Shown here one piece after another: positions 1 to 7,498 of a DNA stretch of 21,711 bases (position 1 is the stretch's first letter; each line of letters starts with the position of its first letter). Below the pieces are notes generated by a model. That model saw only the letters and a program-made list of their open reading frames with translations. It was not told where the DNA came from and ran no database searches. The position numbers and the translations under genes are program-made. The DNA lies in the NCBI GenBank assembly GCA_031274075.1, contig JAISQQ010000011.1:1-21711 (forward strand). Direction: 5' to 3'. This DNA comes from Accumulibacter sp. Lineage in GTDB: Bacteria; Pseudomonadota; Gammaproteobacteria; Burkholderiales; Rhodocyclaceae.

Positions 1-159
1 AAGCAGTGGCAGGCGTTCCAACGGAAGAACACCTTGGAGCCGATGCCGCTGGCCCCGGTGATCGCGGCCTTGCGCGAATTCCTGCTGCCGGTGCTGGCGC
101 CGGCGGGCGACCGCTTCGACCGTCAGTGGCGCGCGGGAGCGGGGTGGGATGCGGCCTGA
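1..159 (+). CDS. C-terminal end of an AbiEii/AbiGii-type nucleotidyltransferase (partial)
   Basis: Reading from base 1, frame 1 is open for 52 codons and ends at a TGA at 157-159; the start lies outside the window. The visible residues include KQWQAFQRKN, then a helix-like stretch IAALREFLLPVL. This resembles from memory the tail of AbiEii/AbiGii-family nucleotidyltransferase proteins, which act as toxins in AbiE-type abortive-infection or toxin-antitoxin pairs, usually with an AbiEi antitoxin gene upstream. The catalytic motifs would lie upstream and cannot be seen, so the family call is tentative. No partner gene is visible. Confidence 0.45.
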   Translation, partial: KQWQAFQRKNTLEPMPLAPVIAALREFLLPVLAPAGDRFDRQWRAGAGWDAA

Positions 160-428
160 CGCCGGATCAACGGAAATCGTGTTCGACTCGCGTTTGAGGA
201 TCGAAGCGCTGACCGTTTGAAGCCTGACCTGCGTCCCAGGAAAATCGCCACGATGCCAACGATCAAACGCGAAGAGACGAACGCACAAAGTGATCGATAT
301 GAGAGCGCAAGATCGGGGGGTCAAAGTAAATTTTGATCCTGCGCGACTCGCGCAAGAACCGCCACGGACGCCGGGTAAAAGCTGTATCGCATTGTTTTCA
401 TTGAGATAATTATTGCCACCGTATTTGC
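160..428. other. Intergenic stretch without a recognisable gene
   Basis: No convincing coding frame, RNA gene or repeat was found between the AbiEii-like stop and the promoter region of the sugar transporter. The stretch becomes clearly AT-richer from about position 370, as expected for an upstream regulatory region. Confidence 0.5.
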
Positions 429-456
429 TTGCCAAAACGGGCAAATTGATTATAAA
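429..456 (+). promoter_or_regulatory. Candidate sigma-70 promoter of the CUT1 transporter operon
   Basis: TTGCCA (429-434) and TATAAA (451-456) are separated by 16 bp in an AT-rich stretch ahead of the first transporter gene. The match to the -35 and -10 consensus is good. It leaves a leader of roughly 140 bases before the ATG at 605. Confidence 0.4.
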
Positions 457-469
457 ATGAATTCAAATC

Positions 470-482
470 GATCATTATGATC
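470..482. promoter_or_regulatory. Palindrome GATCATTATGATC, possible operator
   Basis: A 6+1+6 perfect inverted repeat lies about 14 bases downstream of the proposed -10, close to the expected transcription start. A repressor bound there would block initiation, which would suit a substrate-inducible sugar importer. No regulator gene is in the window, so the binding protein is unknown. Confidence 0.3.
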
Positions 483-604
483 AACTCATTCATTGGGACG
501 GTTCAAAAAATGGGGGCCACGAGCATCGGGATTGCCGGGTTTGACCTTGCGGCGGCCAGCGGCGGATGCCGTTTGCGCCCGTCGGCGGTTCGGGGGGATG
601 GCGG

Positions 605-1708
605 ATGAGCGCCGGGGTCGAGCTGATCAAGGTCAGCAAGCGTTTCGGCAACAATACGATTGTCGACGGCATCGACCTCGACGCCGCGGCGGGGGAATTC
701 ATCGTGCTGGTCGGCGCGTCCGGGTGCGGCAAATCGACGACGCTGCGCATGATCGCCGGACTCGAAGCGGTCAGCGAGGGGCGGATATTGATCGGCGGGC
801 GCGACGTGACGGTGGTCCGCCCCGACCAGCGCGACATCGCCATGGTGTTCCAGAACTACGCGCTTTATCCGCACATGTCGGTCGCCGAAAACATGAGTTT
901 CGCGCTCACCCTGACCCGCACCCCGAAGGACGAGATCGCGCGGCGCGTCGGCGAGGCGGCGCGCATCCTGGGCATCGAAAACCTGCTCGATCGCAAGCCC
1001 AAGGCGCTGTCGGGCGGACAGCGGCAGCGCGTGGCGATGGGCCGCGCGATCGTGCGCGAACCTTCGGTATTCCTGTTCGACGAGCCGCTCTCCAACCTCG
1101 ACGCCAAGCTGCGCGCGCAGATGCGCGTGGAACTGGCGCTGCTGCACCGGCGGCTGGGCAAGACCACCATCTACGTGACCCACGACCAGGTGGAAGCGAT
1201 GACGCTGGCCGAGCGCATCGTGATCCTCGACCGCGGCGTCATCCAGCAGACCGGCACGCCGACGGAGGTCTTCAACCGGCCGCGCAACCTGTTCGTCGCC
1301 GGCTTCATCGGCTCGCCGGCGATGAACCTGTTCAGGGGAACGCTGGCCGCGTCCGATACCGTCGAGCTGCCCGGCGCCGGGGCGCGCATCCGCCTGCCGC
1401 AGGCCGTGAACGCCGCTGCCGGCAAGCCGGTGATGCTCGGCATCCGCCCGCAGGGCCTGCTCCTCGGAGGCGCCGATGCGCCGCTGCGCATGCAGGTCAA
1501 GGTGGCGGAATTCCTGGGCACGGAAACGGTGCTCAACGGCGTGCTCAAGGGTTCCGGCGAAGCGCTGACGGCGTCCGTCAGCGGAGAACACGGCGGCCTC
1601 GCCGAGCACGAGATCGACCTGTCGATCAACCCCGCCCACGTGCATGTTTTCGACGCGGATACGGGACTCAATCTAATCGGGACTCAATCTAAACGGGACT
1701 CAACCTGA
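605..1708 (+). CDS. ABC transporter ATP-binding protein, CUT1 (MalK/UgpC-like)
   Basis: This is the cytoplasmic ATPase of a carbohydrate-type ABC importer, 367 residues, a normal length for MalK/UgpC. It has Walker A GASGCGKST (about 37-45), the signature [14 protein letters not shown], Walker B VFLFDEP followed by the D-loop SNLDAKLR, and the switch histidine in YVTHDQ. The C-terminal third is the MalK-type regulatory (OB/TOBE-like) region. The ATG at 605 is chosen because the family core begins right after it and a G-rich stretch precedes it; an in-frame start at 566 would add 13 unlikely residues. It is the first gene of the operon, 24 bases before the binding-protein gene. Its last residues are encoded by a 16-bp tandem triplication that changes the reading frame of the tail. 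The substrate is not evident. Confidence 0.92.
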   Translation: MSAGVELIKVSKRFGNNTIVDGIDLDAAAGEFIVLVGASGCGKSTTLRMIAGLEAVSEGRILIGGRDVTVVRPDQRDIAMVFQNYALYPHMSVAENMSFALTLTRTPKDEIARRVGEAARILGIENLLDRKPKALSGGQRQRVAMGRAIVREPSVFLFDEPLSNLDAKLRAQMRVELALLHRRLGKTTIYVTHDQVEAMTLAERIVILDRGVIQQTGTPTEVFNRPRNLFVAGFIGSPAMNLFRGTLAASDTVELPGAGARIRLPQAVNAAAGKPVMLGIRPQGLLLGGADAPLRMQVKVAEFLGTETVLNGVLKGSGEALTASVSGEHGGLAEHEIDLSINPAHVHVFDADTGLNLIGTQSKRDST

Positions 1709-1709
1709 T
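1662..1709 (+). repeat. Three tandem copies of a 16-bp unit at the 3' end of the ATPase gene
   Basis: The unit CGGGACTCAATCTAAT occurs at 1662-1677 and again at 1678-1693 with one difference (last base A), and at 1694-1709 with a few differences (CGGGACTCAACCTGAT). Because 16 is not a multiple of 3, each unit is read in a different frame. Collapsed to one unit, the gene would end ...TGLNLIQPAKE with a stop at 1726-1728; with three it ends ...GTQSKRDST at 1708. Confidence 0.9.
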
Positions 1710-1732
1710 TCAACCAGCCAAGGAGTGAAGCG

Positions 1733-3076
1733 ATGAAACGACGTGATTTGTTGAAAGCCGGCGGCCTTGCCGGAATTCTCGCGGCGGGGCAATTTCCGCT
1801 GATCAAGGGCGTTCTGGCGCAGGACCGCTACGCCAAATACCGCGGCCAGACGGTGGTGATGAGCGTGCCTTCGCATCCGCACTACGACGCGATGACCAAG
1901 ATACTGCCCGATTTCACGCAGGAGACGGGCATCAAGATCGAGCTCGACAAGGTTTCCCTGGCGCGCATCAAGGACAAGCAGCTCCTCGAAATGGCCAAGC
2001 CGCAGGGGGATTACGACCTGGCGTGTTATGTCGTGATGTGGAAGACCGAGTACGTCAAGAAGAACCTGATCGAACCGCTCGAACCGTTTTTCCAGAACGC
2101 GGCGCTGGCCGACCCGGGCTACGACATGGGCGACATCGTCAAGGGCTATCTTGAAGTCCAGGGCCTCGTCGGCGGCCCGAAAGGCTACCTGCCCGGCCCC
2201 GGAGCCAAGCTCTACGGCCTGCCCTACGGCTCGGAAACCTCGGTGCTGGCCTACCGCAAGGACATTTTCGAAAAACACGGTTTCAAGGCTCCGCAGACCT
2301 ATGACGATCTGCAAAAACTGCTCGCGCCGCTGAAGGACAAGTCGGGCATCGGCGCGCTGTCTTCGCGCGGCCAGGCCGGCCATCAATGCGTCCATGCCTG
2401 GCTCTTGCACCTCAATCCGCTCGGCGGCGAGGTCTTCGACGCCAACTGGAACCCGGTGTTCAACAGCCAGGCGGGCATCGACGCGCTCAAGCTGCTCAAG
2501 GAAATCTCCGATACCGGCCCGGCCGGCATCCCGGGCTACGGCCAGGGCGAATTGATCAACGCTTTCCTGCAGGGACAGGCGGCGATGTACCTCGACTCGA
2601 TCCTGATCATGGGCCAGGTGAAGGACCCGGCGAAGTCGAAGATCGTCGGCCAGGTCGAATACGCCCTGCACCCGAAGGGCGTGCGCTACGCCTCGCAGTC
2701 GGGCGGACTGGGCCTCGCCATGCCGAAGAACGCCAAGAACAAGGACGCGGCCTTCCTGCTGCTGCAGTGGCTGACCTCGAAGGCGGCCGACATCAAGGTG
2801 ACAAAGGCCGGCGGCAACGCGATACGCATGTCGACGCTGAACGATCCCGACATCATGAAGCAGTACCCGGAATTCGGCATCCTCAAGGAACAGTTGAAGT
2901 ACGTCGAACCCGACTGGCGTCCGATCATCGCCGAATGGGACGAGATCAACATCCAGGCGCTGGGCATCGGCATCTCCGAGGCGCTGACCGGCAAGAAATC
3001 GCCCGAGGAAGCGCTCAACGGCATCGTGCCGAAGGTGACCGACATCATGAAGCGCGGCGGGTATCTGAAAGGCTGA
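1733..3076 (+). CDS. ABC transporter substrate-binding protein, family 1 (CUT1)
   Basis: This 447-residue periplasmic binding protein delivers an unidentified carbohydrate-like solute to the two permeases that follow. The N-terminus MKRRDLLKAGG, then a hydrophobic stretch and an ALA-type region ending near VLAQD (about residue 30), looks like a twin-arginine signal peptide. The rest has the layout of extracellular solute-binding family 1 (MalE-like), including YGLPYGSETSVLAYRKDIFEKHGF and a C-terminal EWDEINIQALGIGISEALTGKKSPEEAL segment typical of CUT1 proteins. AAGGAG at 1720-1725 is well placed for the ATG at 1733. The likely ligand is a mono- or disaccharide, polyol or glycerol-phosphate-like compound; the sequence does not decide. 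Confidence 0.92.
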   Translation: MKRRDLLKAGGLAGILAAGQFPLIKGVLAQDRYAKYRGQTVVMSVPSHPHYDAMTKILPDFTQETGIKIELDKVSLARIKDKQLLEMAKPQGDYDLACYVVMWKTEYVKKNLIEPLEPFFQNAALADPGYDMGDIVKGYLEVQGLVGGPKGYLPGPGAKLYGLPYGSETSVLAYRKDIFEKHGFKAPQTYDDLQKLLAPLKDKSGIGALSSRGQAGHQCVHAWLLHLNPLGGEVFDANWNPVFNSQAGIDALKLLKEISDTGPAGIPGYGQGELINAFLQGQAAMYLDSILIMGQVKDPAKSKIVGQVEYALHPKGVRYASQSGGLGLAMPKNAKNKDAAFLLLQWLTSKAADIKVTKAGGNAIRMSTLNDPDIMKQYPEFGILKEQLKYVEPDWRPIIAEWDEINIQALGIGISEALTGKKSPEEALNGIVPKVTDIMKRGGYLKG

Positions 3077-3151
3077 TGGTCTCTTGATGTCCTCCTTATC
3101 CGCGCCGTCATTCCGGCTTCTGCCGGTTGGCGGCGCGACGCCGACCCCGCC

Positions 3152-4048
3152 ATGACCATCGATTCCCGTTCCAACACGCGCACGGCCTGGTTCTTCGTCC
3201 TGCCGGCGGTGATCATCATGTTCGTCGCCTGCCTGTACCCGGTGCTCTCCGCCGTGCGCCTCGGCTTCTACGACTGGAGCATGGGCACGCCGTGGGCGCA
3301 GGCGAAGTGGTCCGGCTGGGACTCGTTCGAAATCGTGTTTACCGATCCGGCCATGTGGCGCAGCCTGTGGACCACGCTCGAGTTCGCGGCGATCAGCGTC
3401 TCGGCGGAAATGTTCCTCGGCATCGCCCTGGCGCTCGCGCTCGAAGGCCATATCCGCGGCATGGCCTTCTTCCGCACCCTGTTCATCCTGCCGATGATGG
3501 TCGCGCCGATCGCCGTCGGCCTGACCTGGCGCTATCTCTTCGACGCCCAGTTCGGCCTGGTCAACGCCGTGCTCGCCGTCTTCGACATCGCCGCGAAGGG
3601 CTGGCTGGCCGACGAGACGCTGGCCTTCGCGGCGATCATCGTCTCCGATATCTGGCAGTGGACGCCCTTCGTCTTCATCATGGTCATCGCCGGGCTGGCC
3701 GGCGTCGATTCCACCGTGCTCGAAGCGGCGCGCATCGACGGCGCGCGCTGGTGGACGATCACCCGGCGCGTCAAGCTGCCGATGATCGCGCACGTCCTGG
3801 CGATCACCCTGGTGATGCGCCTGATCGACGCCTTCCGCGTGCTGGAGGTGATCTACGTACTGACTTTCGGCGGCCCGGGCGACTCGACCGAGGTGTTGTC
3901 GATGCATATCTACAAGACCGCCTTCATCGGCCAGAAGCTCGGGGCGGCGTCGGCCATCTCGGTGCTGCTGCTGGTGGTGGTGATGTTCCTGACCTGGCTG
4001 GCCCTGCTCATGTCCAATCCGCTCGCCGACGGCGAAAACGGCCAATGA
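3152..4048 (+). CDS. ABC sugar transporter permease, MalF/UgpA-like
   Basis: This is a 298-residue inner-membrane permease with about six hydrophobic segments, the first at residues 11-32 (WFFVLPAVIIMFVACLYPVL). The cytoplasmic EAA loop that contacts the ATPase reads EAARIDGARWWTITRRVKLP. The ending FGGPGDSTEVLSMHIYKTAF is typical of the MalF/UgpA side of CUT1 systems. The ATG at 3152 follows a 75-base gap after the binding-protein gene and lacks a clear Shine-Dalgarno sequence; a small CCGGC/GCCGG hairpin sits in that gap. The stop overlaps the next start as ATGA, so the two permeases are probably translationally coupled. Confidence 0.92.
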   Translation: MTIDSRSNTRTAWFFVLPAVIIMFVACLYPVLSAVRLGFYDWSMGTPWAQAKWSGWDSFEIVFTDPAMWRSLWTTLEFAAISVSAEMFLGIALALALEGHIRGMAFFRTLFILPMMVAPIAVGLTWRYLFDAQFGLVNAVLAVFDIAAKGWLADETLAFAAIIVSDIWQWTPFVFIMVIAGLAGVDSTVLEAARIDGARWWTITRRVKLPMIAHVLAITLVMRLIDAFRVLEVIYVLTFGGPGDSTEVLSMHIYKTAFIGQKLGAASAISVLLLVVVMFLTWLALLMSNPLADGENGQ

Positions 4049-4866
4049 ACGAACGTTCCCTGCTCGCCGTGCGCTACCTGGCGCTGACCGCGCTGGCCAT
4101 CCTCTGCGTCGGCCCGATCCTGGTGATGATCCTGACCTCGTTCAAGACCCAGGCGCAGACCTTCACCACCGGGCTGACGTTCTTCTTCGTGCCGACGCTG
4201 GAGAACTACCGCGACGTCATTTTCGATTCCAGCTTCGGCCGCTATCTGGTCAACTCGCTGATCGTCGGCATCGTCGCCACGCTGCTGACCCTGCTGCTCG
4301 GCTGCATGGCCGCCTACGGCCTGGCGCGCTTCTCGTTCGCCGGACGCCGCGCCGTCGCCTACGCGACGCTGATGTTGCGCACCGTGCCGCTGGCGGTGAT
4401 CGCCGTGCCGGTGTTCATGATCTGGAGCGACTGGCGGCTGACCAATTCGCTCGGCGGGCTGATCCTGCTCTACGTCGCGGTCAATCTTCCCTTCACCATC
4501 TGGCTGCTCTACGGCTTCGTCTTGCAGGTTCCCGTCGAACTCGAGGAAGCCGCCGCCATCGACGGCTGCCGGCCGTGGAAAGTCTTCCTGCGCATCATCC
4601 TGCCGCTGATCCGTCCCGGCCTCGCCGCCGCCGCCATCTTCACCTTCCGCATCGCCTGGAACGAATTCATCCTGGCCCTGGTGCTCACCGACCGCTCGAC
4701 GCGCACCCTGCCCGTCGCCGCGTCGCTGTTCGTCACCGACATCGGCGTCGAATGGGGAAAACTGATGGCGCTCGCCTCGCTCATCGCCCTGCCGCCGCTC
4801 GTCTTCACCTTCCTTGCGGCGCGGCAGGTGATCAGCGGATTGACCGCGGGCGCGGTCAAGGGCTGA
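4045..4866 (+). CDS. ABC sugar transporter permease, MalG/UgpE-like
   Basis: This 273-residue inner-membrane permease starts MNERSLLAVRYLAL at an ATG overlapping the previous stop by 4 bases. It has six likely membrane spans and the EAA loop EEAAAIDGCRPWKVFLRIILPLIRPG. It ends with the conserved MalG-type tail in which TAGAVKG is the last motif. It completes the importer as ATPase, binding protein, permease, permease. No enzyme, kinase or regulator gene for the substrate is linked, so specificity cannot be read from context. Its last 11 bases overlap the end of the convergent thpR gene. Confidence 0.92.
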   Translation: MNERSLLAVRYLALTALAILCVGPILVMILTSFKTQAQTFTTGLTFFFVPTLENYRDVIFDSSFGRYLVNSLIVGIVATLLTLLLGCMAAYGLARFSFAGRRAVAYATLMLRTVPLAVIAVPVFMIWSDWRLTNSLGGLILLYVAVNLPFTIWLLYGFVLQVPVELEEAAAIDGCRPWKVFLRIILPLIRPGLAAAAIFTFRIAWNEFILALVLTDRSTRTLPVAASLFVTDIGVEWGKLMALASLIALPPLVFTFLAARQVISGLTAGAVKG

Positions 4867-5425
4867 TTTCAGCCGGGCCGGGAGGTCTAGGCGCTGGCAG
4901 GGGAAACGATTCCAAAAGCGCGTATTCGCGGCCGCCCGGCGCCGGCCGCGAATGTACCAGTACGAAGCCGGAACACGGCCAGGACCGCGCTTCCAGCGCA
5001 GGCATTGCGACCGCCTCGCCGGCAATCCCGGCCTTGCGCACGAGCGTGAGGTGCGGCACGAATCGCGGCGCGGCGTCGACGGCGATCGACGCCGCGCGCA
5101 ACTGCCCGCGCAAAGCCATGACCAGCGAGCGCAAGCCGTCCGGCGGCGGCGCGCACCCGGCCCAGAGCAGGCCCTTATGCCGCCAGCAATCGAGGCGATC
5201 GACGACGAGCTGGAATGAAGGCGCGTCGACCCGGCGTCCGGCGTCGACGACGGCAGGCAGGCGCGCCGCGTCGACCTCGCCCAGAAACGCCAGCGTCAGG
5301 TGGATCGTTTCCACGCGCGCCGGCTTGCCGCCGAAGCGGCGCGCCAGCGCCTTGGCTTCGCCGGCGAGCGCGAGCGACAGATCCCCGGGAGGCCAGAGCG
5401 CGAAAAACAGACGCATCGAGTTCAT
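4856..5425 (-). CDS. thpR: RNA 2',3'-cyclic phosphodiesterase (LigT/ThpR, 2H family)
   Basis: This is a 2H phosphoesterase of about 189 residues that opens 2',3'-cyclic phosphates at RNA ends and has been assayed historically as 2'-5' RNA ligase. Both catalytic HxTx motifs are present: HLTL at about residue 42 and HLTL at about residue 125. The N-terminus MRLFFALWPP is a family hallmark. The ATG at 5425 is preferred because GGCGGAAAG lies 7 bases upstream; a TTG one codon earlier and an ATG at 5416 are alternatives. The gene converges on the sugar permease, overlapping its 3' end by 11 bases, and appears to be a single-gene unit unrelated to the transporters on either side. Confidence 0.9.
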   Translation of the reverse strand: MNSMRLFFALWPPGDLSLALAGEAKALARRFGGKPARVETIHLTLAFLGEVDAARLPAVVDAGRRVDAPSFQLVVDRLDCWRHKGLLWAGCAPPPDGLRSLVMALRGQLRAASIAVDAAPRFVPHLTLVRKAGIAGEAVAMPALEARSWPCSGFVLVHSRPAPGGREYALLESFPLPAPRPPGPAEISP

Positions 5426-5442
5426 CAAAAAGCTTTCCGCCA

Positions 5443-5467
5443 GAAAACTTCGCTTTGCAAAGTTTTC
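5443..5467. promoter_or_regulatory. Inverted repeat GAAAACTT-N9-AAGTTTTC upstream of thpR
   Basis: A perfect 8-bp dyad with a 9-base centre lies 18 bases upstream of the thpR start, extendable with one mismatch. It could be a regulator site or a leader hairpin. No further evidence separates these options. Confidence 0.3.
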
Positions 5468-5552
5468 AGGTCAAATGTTGGCATATTCGTTGGCACATTC
5501 CGGAAGAATGCGCCAGATCATCCGCATCGTGCAAGAAGGCCGGCTGGGTTTC

Positions 5553-5635
5553 CTGGGAGCGCGGGGCACCAGCCCCGCAACAGCGGCAGTGTCATGGCGC
5601 GGGCCAAAAGCGGGGCTGGTGCCCCGCGCTCCCAG
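5553..5635. repeat. REP-like inverted pair of 25-bp palindromic repeats
   Basis: The 25-bp unit beginning CTGGGAGCGCGGGGCACC (5553-5577) returns as its exact reverse complement at 5611-5635, with 33 bases between. Each unit contains a smaller stem, GGGGC-ACCA-GCCCC. Related units occur at 5677-5701, 15651-15674, 15716-15740 and 21691-21711. An inverted pair of hairpin units in an intergenic space is the arrangement of REP/BIME elements, which are usually moved by RAYT transposases; no such gene is present here. Confidence 0.85.
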
Positions 5636-5715
5636 GGGTGGCTCGGAGATGTCCTCATACGTCAGCGCCGCCTCGGCGGGGCTGGTGCCCCGCGCTCCCA
5701 GAGGTGGCTCGGAGA
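5611..5715 (+). repeat. Direct repeat with a 66-bp period containing the REP-like unit
   Basis: Bases 5611-5649 recur at 5677-5715 with one mismatch over 39 bases. The duplicated part is the 25-bp palindromic unit plus the flank GGTGGCTCGGAGA. This looks like a local tandem duplication of one repeat together with its border. Confidence 0.85.
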
Positions 5716-5793
5716 GAGGCTTTCATAATGGGCCTGGGTAAGATATTGGCGCTCCCAAAGAGAAGATCGCAAACGGGTTCTACGCCTATGCCG

Positions 5794-5809
5794 CATATAT
5801 ACATATATG
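5794..5809. promoter_or_regulatory. AT-rich dyad CATATA-TACA-TATATG before the peptide-type importer operon
   Basis: A 6+4+6 inverted repeat lies 65 bases upstream of the binding-protein ATG and is followed by a T-rich tract (5810-5823). It is the only AT-rich block in the intergenic space and may be part of the operon's control region, but no clear -35/-10 pair was found. The T-rich tract could instead belong to a terminator-like structure. Confidence 0.25.
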
Positions 5810-5874
5810 TTTTTTTTCTTTTTCAAGCGCCATGCCAATGCCTAGACTATGGCTTTTATTTGACGGAGTGAATC

Positions 5875-7488
5875 ATGGAAGCACGGACTTTTCTGAAAAC
5901 GGCGGCCATCCTGGGCTTTGCGCTCTGCGCGCTGGGCTTGAATCCCGCCAACGCGCAGACCCAGGGCGAAAACCCGGTTCGCGGCGGCTTCCTGAACGTC
6001 AATATCCAGACCGAGCCGGTGACGCTCAACTCCGCCATCAACACGACGATGTACATCGGCGAGGTTTCCAGCAAAATCCTGGACGGGCTGGTTTCCTTCG
6101 ACGCCGACCTGAATCCCGTTCCCGCGCTGGCCACCCGCTGGGAAGTGACGCCCGACGGCCGCACCATCAGCTTTGAATTGCGCAAGGGAGTCAAATGGCA
6201 TGACGGCAGGGATTTCACCGCCGCCGACGTGGAATTCACCCTCAAGGAAGTCTGGCAGAAGCTGCATCCTTTTGGCAGATCGGCGTTTGGCAATGTGACG
6301 AAAGTGGACATTCCCGATCCGCATAAGATCGTCCTGCACCTTTCCGCGCCCGCGCCGTATCTGCTCAACTACATCAACACCTATGGCGCGCAGATCCTGC
6401 CGCGCCATCTTTATGAGGGGACGGACGTCGTCAACAACCCCTACAACGCCAAACCCGTCGGCACCGGGCCTTTCGTGTTCAAGGAATGGGTGAAGGGCAG
6501 CCACATCCGCCTGGAGCGCAATCCCGACTATTGGCAAGAGGGGCTGCCCTATCTGGATGGCATCGTGATTCGCTTCATCCCCGACCCGGCGGCCCGCGTC
6601 GTCGCCCTGCAATCGGGCGAGGTCGATGTCGCCGTAGGCTCGGCCCTGCCGCCGACGAGCGTCGGTCAATTCGAGAACAACCCGAACTACGCGATCAACG
6701 TGATCGACGGCAACTACCTGGCGACGATTGCCTACCTGCAATTCAACGTGCGCAACAAACCCTTGAGCGACAAGCGCGTGCGCCAGGCCATCGCCCACGC
6801 CATCGACAAGGCGGCGCTGCTGAAAGTGGTCTATCTCGGCTACGGCAAGGTCGCCACCGGCCCGGTGCCGTCGTCGGTGACGAAATACTATGCGCCCGAT
6901 ACCCGCCAATATCCCCTCGACCTGGAACGCGCGGCGCGGTTGCTCGACGAAGCGGGCTACAAGGCCGACGCCAGCGGCAAACGCTTCAAACTGCGCCAGC
7001 TCACCGGCGCCGGCCAGGTGCAGAACACGCGCACGGCGGAATTCGTCAAGCAGGCGCTGGCGAAAATCGGCATCGAGGTGGAACTGCAAATCCCCGACTA
7101 CGCCACCTTCCTGCGCGACGCCTTTACCGAATGGGATTATGACATGATGAATTCCAGCATGCATCGCATGCCCGATCCCACTCTGGGCGTGCAGCGTATC
7201 TTCTGGACGCAGAACATCCGCAAGGGCGTGCCGTGGACCAACAATTCCGGCTATTCCAACCCCAAGCTGGACGCGATCATGGAACAGGCGGCGCGCGAGC
7301 CGGATGAAGCGAAACGCAAGGAAGAGATCAGGGAATGGCAGCAGATCGTGCAGGAAGACGTGCCGATTCTCGAACTCGTCGAACCGCTCTGGTACACGGT
7401 GTCTAGCGCGCGCTTCAAGAAACGCGCCTTGCAGGGCGACGGGCTTTTCTCTTCTTACGCGGACGCCTGGCTGGAACCGAAAAAATAG
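5875..7488 (+). CDS. ABC transporter substrate-binding protein, family 5 (DppA/OppA-like)
   Basis: This 537-residue periplasmic binding protein is the first gene of a five-gene Dpp/Opp-type operon. A Sec signal peptide covers about residues 1-27, ending PANA before Q. The family-5 signatures are clear: LATRWEVTPDGRTISFELRKGVKWHDG near the N-terminus, VGTGPFVFKEW in the middle, and VRQAIAHAIDK in the second half. GGAG at 5865-5868 is 6 bases before the ATG. Homologues bind di- or oligopeptides, glutathione, nickel complexes or opines. The linked genes do not decide which; a sulfur-containing peptide such as glutathione would fit the sulfur genes downstream, but that is speculation. Confidence 0.92.
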   Translation: MEARTFLKTAAILGFALCALGLNPANAQTQGENPVRGGFLNVNIQTEPVTLNSAINTTMYIGEVSSKILDGLVSFDADLNPVPALATRWEVTPDGRTISFELRKGVKWHDGRDFTAADVEFTLKEVWQKLHPFGRSAFGNVTKVDIPDPHKIVLHLSAPAPYLLNYINTYGAQILPRHLYEGTDVVNNPYNAKPVGTGPFVFKEWVKGSHIRLERNPDYWQEGLPYLDGIVIRFIPDPAARVVALQSGEVDVAVGSALPPTSVGQFENNPNYAINVIDGNYLATIAYLQFNVRNKPLSDKRVRQAIAHAIDKAALLKVVYLGYGKVATGPVPSSVTKYYAPDTRQYPLDLERAARLLDEAGYKADASGKRFKLRQLTGAGQVQNTRTAEFVKQALAKIGIEVELQIPDYATFLRDAFTEWDYDMMNSSMHRMPDPTLGVQRIFWTQNIRKGVPWTNNSGYSNPKLDAIMEQAAREPDEAKRKEEIREWQQIVQEDVPILELVEPLWYTVSSARFKKRALQGDGLFSSYADAWLEPKK

Positions 7489-7498
7489 GCATGAGTGC

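Noticed and set aside
1662..1709. CRISPR-like direct repeats
   Set aside because: The three 16-bp units are immediately adjacent with no spacers and lie within a coding 3' end.
1700..4045. Very long minus-strand open frame (781 codons) opposite the sugar transporter
   Set aside because: It lies antisense to three well-supported transporter genes, is rich in His, Asp and Gln from mirrored GC-rich codons, and matches no family.
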